Of a stretch of DNA of 19,263 bases, positions 7,792 through 16,000 are shown piece by piece; position 1 is the stretch's first letter; the number at the start of each line of letters is the position of its first letter. The notes beneath the pieces are model-generated. The model did not search any database and was not told the DNA's origin. It saw nothing but the letters and a program-made list of their open reading frames with translations. Source of the stretch: JBLHGU01 sp047615875 (GTDB lineage: Bacteria > Pseudomonadota > Gammaproteobacteria > Arenicellales > CAJQKF01); contig JBLHGU010000094.1 of assembly GCA_047615875.1 (NCBI GenBank), positions 1-19,263 on the forward strand, in the 5' to 3' direction. Position numbers and translations under genes: made by a program.

Positions 7792-8705
7792 AGATTAATT
7801 TTTGGATTAGAGAGTTTTTGTGACATAGCAGTTTCCGCTGCAAGCAGCTTCGCGACTCTTTGCCCACTATGGTGATAACCAGTCTCGCACCATTTTTGTA
7901 AGGCTTGCCGACAACACAACCGGTGCCTTTCTGTCAGTGGTACGCGTTCGATGCTTTTTTGATATTCCACCACTCGTCGACTGGTTGGGCGGTAACCTGC
8001 TGCTGATAGAACGGGGTTAAACCAATGCAACCGTTCTTTTTCATTCTGGAATTTACGTATTGAGCAGTTCGGGTGGTCACGACGCTCAAACAAGGTGTGC
8101 TGGAGTTGCTTAATTTTGCCCATAAGCGCTAATTCTGCCAACAGATTACGATCCGAGCCAACATAGGCACCGATAAGCGGAGTACGCCTTAAATTACTGC
8201 GACGTATCAAACCAAAGATGCTGACACAAAAATAGTTGCTGTTTATAACCTTGGCAAAACGCTGACAGGGATCGTGATCATCAAGATCCGGCTCATTCGA
8301 ATACTCACCGACAACCTGACCAAGATTATCGATACGCGCCGTATTCGAGTGGACCAGCACATAGTGCCGATTTGCGCTCAAAAATGCCTCGCAATACTCC
8401 AGAAAGTTCTCGTGTAATACGTCATCATGGGCAGCCCATTTGAAATATTTACCTTTACTAATCTCGAACACCTTATTGAAATTTGCCGCTGCTCCGACAT
8501 TTTTATTCCAGCTTAAAACTTTCACCCGCTTATCCCGTTGGGCAATCTCCGTGGCAATGCCGGCAGATGAATCAGTCGAGGCATTGTCCATAACCACCAA
8601 TTCGAAATCGTTGAGTGTCTGGCAAAGTATCGATTGTATAGCTGTAGCCAGATACTCTTCACCATTAAACACAGGCAGGCCAATGCTAACCAGAGGACTA
8701 GGCAT
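7788..8705 (-). CDS. Glycosyltransferase family 2 protein
   Basis: This is a cytoplasmic or membrane-associated GT-A fold transferase of about 305 residues. It moves a sugar from a nucleotide donor to a growing glycan. The N-terminus PLVSIGLPVFNGEEYL is the standard GT2 opening. NDFELVVMDNASTD at 32-45 and AAHDD at 91-95 give the nucleotide- and metal-binding acidic residues (DXD equivalent). The C-terminal third (FERRDHPNCSIRKFQ) is typical of GT2 proteins in O-antigen clusters. I chose the ATG at 8705. A GTG four codons upstream (8717) is possible, and neither has a good ribosome binding site. The stop overlaps the rfbF start. Donor and acceptor are unknown, and the operon suggests the CDP-derived sugar or its neighbour in the repeat unit. 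Confidence 0.88.
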   Translation of the reverse strand: MPSPLVSIGLPVFNGEEYLATAIQSILCQTLNDFELVVMDNASTDSSAGIATEIAQRDKRVKVLSWNKNVGAAANFNKVFEISKGKYFKWAAHDDVLHENFLEYCEAFLSANRHYVLVHSNTARIDNLGQVVGEYSNEPDLDDHDPCQRFAKVINSNYFCVSIFGLIRRSNLRRTPLIGAYVGSDRNLLAELALMGKIKQLQHTLFERRDHPNCSIRKFQNEKERLHWFNPVLSAAGYRPTSRRVVEYQKSIERVPLTERHRLCCRQALQKWCETGYHHSGQRVAKLLAAETAMSQKLSNPKINL

Positions 8706-8790
8706 GCAAGTGTGCACCGCTGGGTTCGATTGCCTGCTGATCTGCCCATTGGCAGATTGAGTGTTGTGAAGGATATTTTGTGGTGTACAT

Positions 8791-9990
8791 CTAGATCAAA
8801 TTACGTTCAATATCATCAAGAATAATGCCCAGTTGGCGTTCACCGGTCCAGTGCCGGTACCGACGCGCAAAAGCTCGGGATTTACGAGCCATAGTTTCAT
8901 CAGCTAATGCACTAGGAATTTGATCGGTCAATTGTTCGGGTGCTTCGCATAGACCCGCCAGGTTTTGCTGGCGTAATCGTATTGCAAGTATTTTCTGCTC
9001 ATTAAACATGGGGCAAAGCAGCATCTTGCAACCATTCAACAATAAACCCGCTACAGCCCCATGGCCGCCGTGGGTTATGCAAAGATCTGCCTCCTGCGCA
9101 ACATCTGCAAGATTTACTGCCCGCGAACAAATATTAATATTCTTGCGCACCAACTGTCGGGCCTGATCCGGACCAATGCCTGGTGCCACAAGCAGGACGG
9201 CGTAGTTACTGTTAGCCAGGCTTTCTACGACTGCAGCGAATTTGCTATAACTGGCGTGATAATAAACAAATATTTTCGGTGCATCCATAGTCGGCCATAC
9301 AGGTTCTACTTCACTTTGCCCGAGATCGTAGACACCATAATAATCGGCATCCTTGCGTTCTCCGAAATGATCCATTTCGTTAAAAGTAGCCAGATATTCC
9401 CGTTTTGTGGCCTGAGTTTCTGCGAGTGTCCTAAAAGGTTGATGAGAAAATCGTTGCAGTGCCCGATTAGTTGTATCCAATACGCGTTGCTCTATTTTCG
9501 ACAGCGCTTCCCGCCCAGAATTCTTACGTAGAAGAACCGCTGGGAAGGGGGTGGTTAGGGGCGGGCAGGTAAAACCTGTTCCTACCCGGGCCGCAGGAAT
9601 ACCAACCACATGGGAAGCCATAATAGACCCAGGTGAATAATCGCCAATAACACAATCCACCTTATATTGTTTGAACAGGTTGTCCCAGGCACGAATAAGT
9701 CCAGCCACACAATCTACGTCATAGAAACCTAGTTCCGCAAGAATCTCAGGGAAGCCTTGTGGCAGACCGGTGAAACCAGGTTGTGTATGCCAGTGGGGAG
9801 ACTGGATATAGTTAACAACAAAATTTTCTTCGGTTGCTAAACGATGGCATAACTTCTCTGCGGTGGTTACGTTGCGGGTGGCAAGGGTGATGCGGTATCC
9901 ACGAACTGCCAGCCCTTGTCCCAGTACCAGCAGTTTGCGTAGATGGCCGGTGCCACCACCCAGCTCCCAGCACAACATAATATGCTTCAT
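8791..9990 (-). CDS. Glycosyltransferase, GT1/MurG-like GT-B fold
   Basis: This is a 399-residue GT-B glycosyltransferase related to the UGT/MGT family. The N-terminal glycine-rich loop GGGTGHL is at 11-17. The C-terminal nucleotide-binding stretch THGGHGAVAGLLLNG is at 306-320, followed by CPMFNEQ at 326-332, which corresponds to the HGG...P...DQ signature of GT1 enzymes with E in the D position. I prefer the ATG at 9990 (MKHIMLCWELGGGTGHL). An in-frame GTG at 10005 would add five residues. It is the first gene of the minus-strand operon, 85 bases before the GT2 start, and is divergent from the secreted-protein gene at 10122. UGT-like members decorate lipids, antibiotics or glycans, so the acceptor cannot be told. 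It ends with TAG. Confidence 0.85.
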   Translation of the reverse strand: MKHIMLCWELGGGTGHLRKLLVLGQGLAVRGYRITLATRNVTTAEKLCHRLATEENFVVNYIQSPHWHTQPGFTGLPQGFPEILAELGFYDVDCVAGLIRAWDNLFKQYKVDCVIGDYSPGSIMASHVVGIPAARVGTGFTCPPLTTPFPAVLLRKNSGREALSKIEQRVLDTTNRALQRFSHQPFRTLAETQATKREYLATFNEMDHFGERKDADYYGVYDLGQSEVEPVWPTMDAPKIFVYYHASYSKFAAVVESLANSNYAVLLVAPGIGPDQARQLVRKNINICSRAVNLADVAQEADLCITHGGHGAVAGLLLNGCKMLLCPMFNEQKILAIRLRQQNLAGLCEAPEQLTDQIPSALADETMARKSRAFARRYRHWTGERQLGIILDDIERNLI

Positions 9991-10109
9991 GTGACTTGCT
10001 GCCACAAAATGCTGATACCCAGCCTGAGTTGGACGAAAATTAATCGGCTATAGATATCAAACATATTCGAAATTGTGTTAAAAGTTTCAGCAAATTGATT
10101 ATCATCATT

Positions 10110-10113
10110 GAGG
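10110..10113 (+). promoter_or_regulatory. Ribosome binding site deciding a GTG start
   Basis: GAGG lies eight bases before the GTG at 10122, ideal spacing. The TTG 27 bases further upstream (10095) has no such site, so the GTG is taken as the start. Confidence 0.65.
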
Positions 10114-10121
10114 ATATTTTC

Positions 10122-11252
10122 GTGTCGAAGCTTTTCTTGTGTTTTCGTGGTGCTTTCAGTTGGATGATAGCTATTCAGATTAGTATTGTGTGGCTATCTT
10201 ACCCAGCTAATACATTTGCAGTAGAAGATACCACCGCAGCCGAGATAAGTATCTGGTATGGCCAGCACCAATATGTACCTTCAGCAGCGCTAGCGCAGCC
10301 ACAGTTTAACCTGTTAGGACGTGTGATTGATAAGGAATCCGATGTTGTTGCCCTGAATTATGCGGTCTTTCATGGCGATACAAAAACTGCGGTGCGTGGT
10401 GGCAGTATTAATATTGGACCACACCCTCTGCGCAGTCCATCGAAGGTTCCATTTGGTCCCAGGCGTTTATACCATCGCGGTGACTTTAATATCCTGATAC
10501 CTAAGGGCGTATTACAGAATGGTGCTAATCGCGTTGCTATCCAGGCTTACAATGGTGCGGGCAGGCGAAGTTACACTGAAGTTTCACTCGAGTATCAAGG
10601 CAAACTCAGCCAGGAAGAGCTTTTGCCTGCACAGTTTTCATTACAGGAGAATAACCAGTTTCAGGTGATAGACGGCCACTGGTCTGTCAAGGATGGTCGT
10701 ATCCGAACCCTGCAGACTGGCTATGATCGACTGGTGGCGCTGGGCGATACCAGTTGGGATGCTACCGATGTAAAAGTATCATTGGTGGTACATGGAATCG
10801 AGTCTGGCAAGCGCCTGCCCGCAAGTGGACCCCGCGAGTTGGGCAGTGCCTGTCTCATCAGTCGGTGGCACGGGCATACTCGTAAACCCAATCGCTGTGA
10901 TCAACCCGCCTGCGGCTGGCTACCCGCAGCAGCAGAACTCTGCCTGGTGGTAAACAATAAGCGTGAAATGGCCTTTAGACTAGCCATACCGGGCGAAAAA
11001 ACCCCGGCAATGTTAACCAAAAAACTGGCATATAAGCCCGGGCTGGTCTTTGGGCTGCGCTTACAGAGCACTCCGCGCAAAAATGGTGAAACCCATTATC
11101 AGGCCAGAGTGTGGCCAAAAGGCACCAAAGAGCCCAAAGACTGGCCATTAAAAGTGATCAGCAAGGAAAACACCTTACCATCTGGTGCAGTGGCATTGCG
11201 TGCACATCATCTGGATTCTACCTTTCAACATATCGAAATAAAGTTGAAATAA
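10122..11252 (+). CDS. Secreted protein with Ig-like and jelly-roll-like domains, unknown function
   Basis: This is a 376-residue exported protein. The signal peptide is MSKLFLCFRG with a hydrophobic core (WMIAIQISIVWLSY) and a likely cut after TFA (residue 33). Residues of about 40-155 look like an all-beta Ig-like domain (ISIWYGQHQYV, LGRVIDKESDVVALNYAV, GDFNILIPKGVLQNGANRV). Residues of about 170-376 resemble a concanavalin-type jelly roll of the LamG/DUF1080 sort (NQFQVIDGHWSVKDGRI, FGLRLQSTPR, ARVWPKGTKEPKDW, LRAHHLDSTFQHIEIK). Such domains bind or cleave glycans, but I see no catalytic motif. Four cysteines fall in a short stretch between about 240 and 275 (SACLISRW, NRCDQPACGW, AELCLVV), possibly forming disulfides in the periplasm or outside. 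It is divergent from the sugar operon and converges on the TPR-glycosyltransferase gene. A role with surface glycan is inferred only. Confidence 0.75.
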   Translation: MSKLFLCFRGAFSWMIAIQISIVWLSYPANTFAVEDTTAAEISIWYGQHQYVPSAALAQPQFNLLGRVIDKESDVVALNYAVFHGDTKTAVRGGSINIGPHPLRSPSKVPFGPRRLYHRGDFNILIPKGVLQNGANRVAIQAYNGAGRRSYTEVSLEYQGKLSQEELLPAQFSLQENNQFQVIDGHWSVKDGRIRTLQTGYDRLVALGDTSWDATDVKVSLVVHGIESGKRLPASGPRELGSACLISRWHGHTRKPNRCDQPACGWLPAAAELCLVVNNKREMAFRLAIPGEKTPAMLTKKLAYKPGLVFGLRLQSTPRKNGETHYQARVWPKGTKEPKDWPLKVISKENTLPSGAVALRAHHLDSTFQHIEIKLK

Positions 11253-11295
11253 AACAATGTGAGCAGATGATAAGCGAGTGGTTTACGCTCCCCTC

Positions 11296-11323
11296 TCTGA
11301 CAATTCATCGATGAATTGTCAGA
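11296..11323. repeat. Perfect 28-bp palindrome between convergent genes
   Basis: Each half reads TCTGACAATTCATC towards the centre (ATCGAT), with no mismatch and no loop. It lies 43 bases after the stop of the secreted-protein gene and 37 bases after the stop of the minus-strand TPR-glycosyltransferase gene. Neither side shows a T-run next to the stem, so it is not a textbook intrinsic terminator. In RNA from either strand it would form a stem of about 12 bp with a tiny loop and could still slow or stop transcription from both sides. Confidence 0.8.
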
Positions 11324-11360
11324 AGATTCCCTGCATATTTAGCTTCACTGTCTATTTGGT

Positions 11361-12725
11361 TTATTGCAGAGCTTCAGCCAGGCGTTGGCCAATGCCCTGC
11401 CAGTTGCCTGGCATATGTTGACGAAAAATCCGCATGCTTGGATACCAGTCTGAGTAGACCTGATCAACCCCCCAACGCCAGTCCGCATCATATCGTGTCA
11501 ACAGCCACACCGGTATGCCCAGAGCCCCGGCCAGGTGTGCAGGCGCAGAATCGATAGTGATAATCAGATCCATTTGGCGCATTAGTTGCGCGGATTCATA
11601 GAAGTCACGAAATTGTTCTGACAAATCGGTAAAAATCCAGGCGCTGCGTAATCCACCGGGTTGTTTTTTCTGTTCACCGGTTTGAAAACTGAATAAAGCA
11701 ATGCCGGGTATCTCCAACAATGGTAACAAATGATGCAACGGGCAACTGCGATCGGGTTGCGGTTTGCCGGCCCAGATCAAACCGATCTTTTGCTGTTCAC
11801 CGCTGGTACTGATGTTTTTTTCCGGGTCAGTTAACTCGAAACCAGGTAACTGATCAGTTAGCAAGTTATCTCCTGACCCCAGCATGGCAGGAAGACTGGT
11901 CAAAGGTATGCTGTAGTCATTAGTGCCGACAATCAGTTGTGATGGATTGGCTACAACCCGATCAACACCTTTGGCAAACTTGAAAAGACGCTGTAATTCA
12001 GGCGGTGCTTCAACCAGTACTTCTGCACCCAGCTCTTTCAGAAGTGGTGCGAACCGGATAAACTGGATAGCATCGCCAAATCGTTGTTCATAAGCCAACA
12101 GGATACGGCAATTTTGTAACGATTCCCCAACCCAGGGCTTTCCCCATTTAGTTGGAGACGGTATACGAGACACAGCCAGGCGTTTTTCGTATTGCGACCA
12201 ACCTTGCTCATAATCGCGAATTTTCAAAAAACAATTCGCCAGCCACCATTCTGACTCTAATAGAAGTGCCTGACCATCTTTGCCTATTTTCTCGGCTTGC
12301 TGATCAGTGCACATCTGTATCACTTGCTGATATGCCTCAATTGCCTGAACTGGCTTGTTCGACTCGCGCAGCAAGGTGGCCAGGGCATAAGTTGACCCTA
12401 TATGCTGCGGTTGCTGGCGCAAAATTTCACGCAGGATATGTTCCGATTCGATTAATCGAAAACACTGTCGCAGAGCGTTGGCCAAACAAAGCCGGGGCGC
12501 GATTTCGACCAGATCGCCGCCGCGTTTAAGTGCAGCAACAGCAGCTTGATGGTGTCCCGAAGACAAAAGTTGACGGGCTAAATCGAGGTGGGCGGCGGTG
12601 TTAGTGGGGTCCAGTCGGACAGCCGTTTTAAGCAACCGCACCGCACGACCTTTTTGGCCTTGTTCGAACAGACGTCGGGATTCAATAACCAGTTGTTCTG
12701 ATTGTGTGGGTTTCTCAGTGGTCAA
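11361..12725 (-). CDS. TPR protein with GT9/GT41-like glycosyltransferase domain
   Basis: This is a 454-residue cytoplasmic protein. Residues of about 10-180 form degenerate tetratricopeptide helices (AVRLLKTAVRLDPTNTAAHL, STYALATLLRESNKPVQAIE, ending with the family stretch DYEQGWSQYEKRL at 171-183). The C-terminal GT-B-like half has IGLIWAGKP at 314-322, IDSAPAHLAGALGIPVW at 391-407, DWRW at 415-418 and WYPSMRIFRQ at 427-436. All of these are standard in the proteobacterial TPR-glycosyltransferase family, whose members are linked to protein or surface-glycan glycosylation. Only a TTG (12725) can serve as start, because a TAA precedes it by nine bases in frame, and no Shine-Dalgarno sequence is seen. 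Its start lies 278 bases from that of the HMW1-like adhesin, on the opposite strand. HMW1-type adhesins are glycosylated by a cytoplasmic GT41 enzyme (HMW1C), so a similar partnership is possible but unproven. Confidence 0.82.
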   Translation of the reverse strand: MTTEKPTQSEQLVIESRRLFEQGQKGRAVRLLKTAVRLDPTNTAAHLDLARQLLSSGHHQAAVAALKRGGDLVEIAPRLCLANALRQCFRLIESEHILREILRQQPQHIGSTYALATLLRESNKPVQAIEAYQQVIQMCTDQQAEKIGKDGQALLLESEWWLANCFLKIRDYEQGWSQYEKRLAVSRIPSPTKWGKPWVGESLQNCRILLAYEQRFGDAIQFIRFAPLLKELGAEVLVEAPPELQRLFKFAKGVDRVVANPSQLIVGTNDYSIPLTSLPAMLGSGDNLLTDQLPGFELTDPEKNISTSGEQQKIGLIWAGKPQPDRSCPLHHLLPLLEIPGIALFSFQTGEQKKQPGGLRSAWIFTDLSEQFRDFYESAQLMRQMDLIITIDSAPAHLAGALGIPVWLLTRYDADWRWGVDQVYSDWYPSMRIFRQHMPGNWQGIGQRLAEALQ

Positions 12726-12907
12726 GGCGAAATCTTAAGTTGAGTTAAAGATAGAATTGCGGCGCGTTTCGCCGGCAAAATTTTTGTTGTTATCGAGACC
12801 CGCCAATGTTCTAATGATGTCCACGTATCGCGATTGCAGATGCACAAAAGACGCCGGATAATAACAGGCATCGATCAACTGCTCGATAATAATTTGTAAG
12901 ACGGATC

Positions 12908-12935
12908 TTGACGATAAACCCATGAGCGTTAAAAT
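12908..12935 (+). promoter_or_regulatory. Candidate sigma-70 promoter of the adhesin gene
   Basis: TTGACG (12908-12913) and TAAAAT (12930-12935) are separated by 16 bases, five of six matches to each consensus box. Transcription would begin about 60 bases before the adhesin ATG at 13004. AGG at 12996-12998 is a weak ribosome binding site five bases before that ATG. No experimental support is available. Confidence 0.4.
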
Positions 12936-13003
12936 TATCTCTAAAAACAACAACCTAACTGATTTTTCCAAGCTTTTCTCGGCTTCAGACCTACCAGGTT
13001 GAA

Positions 13004-16000
13004 ATGAATCAATCCTTCAAACAGGCAGCTAGAGTTGAACACCACTGGCGTCAGTCACGTAAGAACGGTAAAGAGGTATCCGTTTGTCGCACCGTGGCTT
13101 TCTTTTCTGCTCTGTCACTGGGGTTGTATGGCTCTGCGCTTGTTGCGGCACCTGTAGGTGGTCAGGTCACCCGTGGCCAGGGTGAAATATTATACAACGA
13201 AAACAACACTTTAATTAACCAGCGCACGAATCGACTGGATATTGATTGGCAGACATTTTCAAGCCGTGTCGGGGAAAATATCAGCTTTAAACAACCGAAC
13301 GCTTTATCTACTGCAATAAATCGGGTTATTGGCGGGGTCCCAAGCGAACTTCGCGGCGCATTAAATGCCAATGGTCGGGTATTTATCGTCAATAATGCTG
13401 GCATCACTTTTCATGGCACATCTCAGGTTAATGTGGGGGCGTTACTTGCTACCACCGCCCGTCAGATTGATGAAAACGGCGATCTGATTACCCTCTCAGA
13501 AGCAACCGGTTCAGTTATAAATCACGGCAATATTAATGTGTCGCCGGGCGGATTTGCAGTTTTGGCCGCGCCATTTGTAAGTAATACGGGTTTGATTGAG
13601 GCCAATCTGGGTCGAATAGAGCTGGCCGCCGCAAACTCCCTAACCGTTGATCTTCGTGGCGATGGGCTAATCCATTACAGCCTGGAAGGCGGAACAGTGC
13701 AGGGAGTTAATAACACTGGCACCCTGCGCGCCCAATCTGGCCGGATTCAGATTACCGGTGGCGATGCAAAAGCCGTTGTTGGTGGCGTTATTAATCTTGA
13801 CGGTGTGGTTGATGCCAATGCGTTTCGCAGTGGCGAGGCTGGCACAGTACTAGTGCTGGGTGATGAGGTTAACGTTTCCGCCAGTGTTTCTGCCAGTGGC
13901 CCAAGCGGTGGTTCTATTGACCTGCTGGGTACCACTGTGAACCTGCAATGGGCAGGCATTGATGCTTCTGGCCCCTCAGGTGGTGGCAGTATACGTATTG
14001 GTGGCGATTATCAGGGCAAGGGTACTGCTTACCGGGCGCAAACCACTACGGTAGATTTTAAAAGCGTAGTCAGTGCCGATGCCACAGTTGACGGTGATGG
14101 CGGCCAGGTTATTGTCTGGTCAGATGACACCACTACCGTGCACGGTAAAATTACCGCCCGCGGCGGCGCCCAGGGTGGTGATGGTGGTTTTATTGAAACT
14201 TCTGGCAAACGGGTGCTGAATTTTAGCCAGGCCGCCGATGCCAGTGCACCCCATGGTGCACCGGGTGAATGGCTGCTCGATCCGGAAGATATTGATATCG
14301 GTGCTAGCGAAGCAAGCGCGATATCCGAATCCCTGAATGCAGGTAATAATGTTAGCGTCGAAACTGGCGATAGTGGCGACGGTAATGGCGATATCGATGT
14401 TAACTCGGACATTGAAAAAACCGAGGGTGACGATGCCAGGCTTTCTTTAAAGGCCCATGGTGAAATAAATGTTAACGCCTCTATCACATCGACTTCCGGC
14501 AAGCTCGATGTAAGTTTGAAGGCTGGCAAGGAGATTAATATTGGTGGCAGTATAGCCACCAATGGTGGTGGTGTTAGCACCACCATAACCGGAGTGGAAG
14601 GACCCGAGGAAGAGGAAGAGCCTGAGAAAGAAGAAGAGGAAGAAAACGACGAGTCGGAGCCAAAACCAGAGGGAGTTGTTGACGAACCTGAGGCAATTGT
14701 AAAAGAAGAAACAGCCGATGATGAGTCAGAGGATGATACCGAAGATAGTCCGGAAGAAGAGTTAGAGCTGGCAGATGATTCGGGGGACGAAACCTTTGCT
14801 AGCAGTAGTGCTGTACTTGATGACACGACCGATGACGAAGAAGTTACGGAGGAATTGGCCGAGTTATTTCTGGATATTCCTGCCGAACCCGAGTTCGATA
14901 TTGCTTTTACTGACCCACTGACCCCTTCTATTGAGATAAGTGCCGATATTGTCACCTCAGGTGGTGATATCGATATCCAGGCCGGTTCCGGTACTGCGTG
15001 GGTAAATGCAGTGCTGAATGCCTCCAACCTGGATGACGGTGCTATAGGCGGCAGTGTCAGTGTGCTCGGCGATTATGTCAATCTGGGCTCTGATGCAGTT
15101 ATTGATGTCACCGGTGATGCCGGTGGTGGCGTGGTGCTGGTAGGCGGTGATTTTCAGGGTGGCGGTGATACGCCGACAGCGAAAAAGACCACCATCGCTG
15201 CAGGCGCTCAGATCCGTGCAGATGCTGTCACCGATGGCGATGGTGGCAAGATCATAGTCTGGGCCGATGACCGTACCGAGTTTTCCGGTGACATCAGCGT
15301 AACCGGTGGTGAACTGGGCGGCGATGGTGGTTTTGTTGAAGTTTCTGGCAAGAAGTCACTGAAATATCGTGGCCATGTGGATGCCAGCGCGCCGAATGGG
15401 GAATACGGTGATTTGCTGCTCGACCCGCAGAATATTTTTATTGTCAATGGCGTAGGTGGAACCGGTTCAATTGCCGGTGGTAACAATGGGGGTACTTCGA
15501 ATGAGACCAACTACACCATTTATGAGGATACGCTGGAAGCACAGACCGCAAATGTAACGCTGCTTGCCGGAGACTTGATTCAGCTCAATAACCTCAGTGA
15601 TGACTTGCTCGACATGCAGGCCAATCTGTCCTTGCTGATCGGTGGAGACGGCAGTGATGGCGGTATTATTCGTTTTGGAACGGCAGGTGCCGCCTCATCT
15701 ACGATTAATGATGTCATCCGAGTAAATAATGATTCCGCCAATATCACCATCGGCGCACGGGATAGCGCCGCTGGACCGGTGGCAATTCGAGTTGGGCGAC
15801 TGGAAGCGTTAGACGTTGATACTGGTGATTCGCAATCCAAGGCTAGCATCGACATTCGTTCCAATGGTGGGGACATCACCATCTACGGTGGTATGCTGGC
15901 TAGTGCGAACGTAGATTCCGGTGTCAAAGCTGAAGCCCACATTACCGTGTCAGCCGCAACACCCAGCACTAATTCTACTGTTAAGGATGGTAATGTCACA

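Noticed and set aside
9061..9531. 156-codon open frame on the plus strand
   Set aside because: It is a shadow of the well-supported GT1-type glycosyltransferase on the minus strand.
12760..12785. Short GC hairpin (CGGCG/CGCCG) followed by a T-run in the adhesin upstream region
   Set aside because: It looks like a terminator in the plus direction, but the stem is only 5 bp and it lies before the candidate promoter between divergent genes, where a plus-strand terminator has no clear target. No riboswitch consensus (for example the c-di-GMP class) was seen around it.
12735..12971. 78-codon open frame on the minus strand between the TPR-glycosyltransferase and the adhesin
   Set aside because: It covers the candidate adhesin promoter, lacks a ribosome binding site and shows no recognisable protein pattern.
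14029..15027. Long open frame on the minus strand (332 codons), Ser-rich, under the adhesin
   Set aside because: It is the antisense shadow of Asp/Glu/Gly/Thr-rich adhesin codons, low in complexity and without a start context. Several similar shadows occur at 15208-16647.
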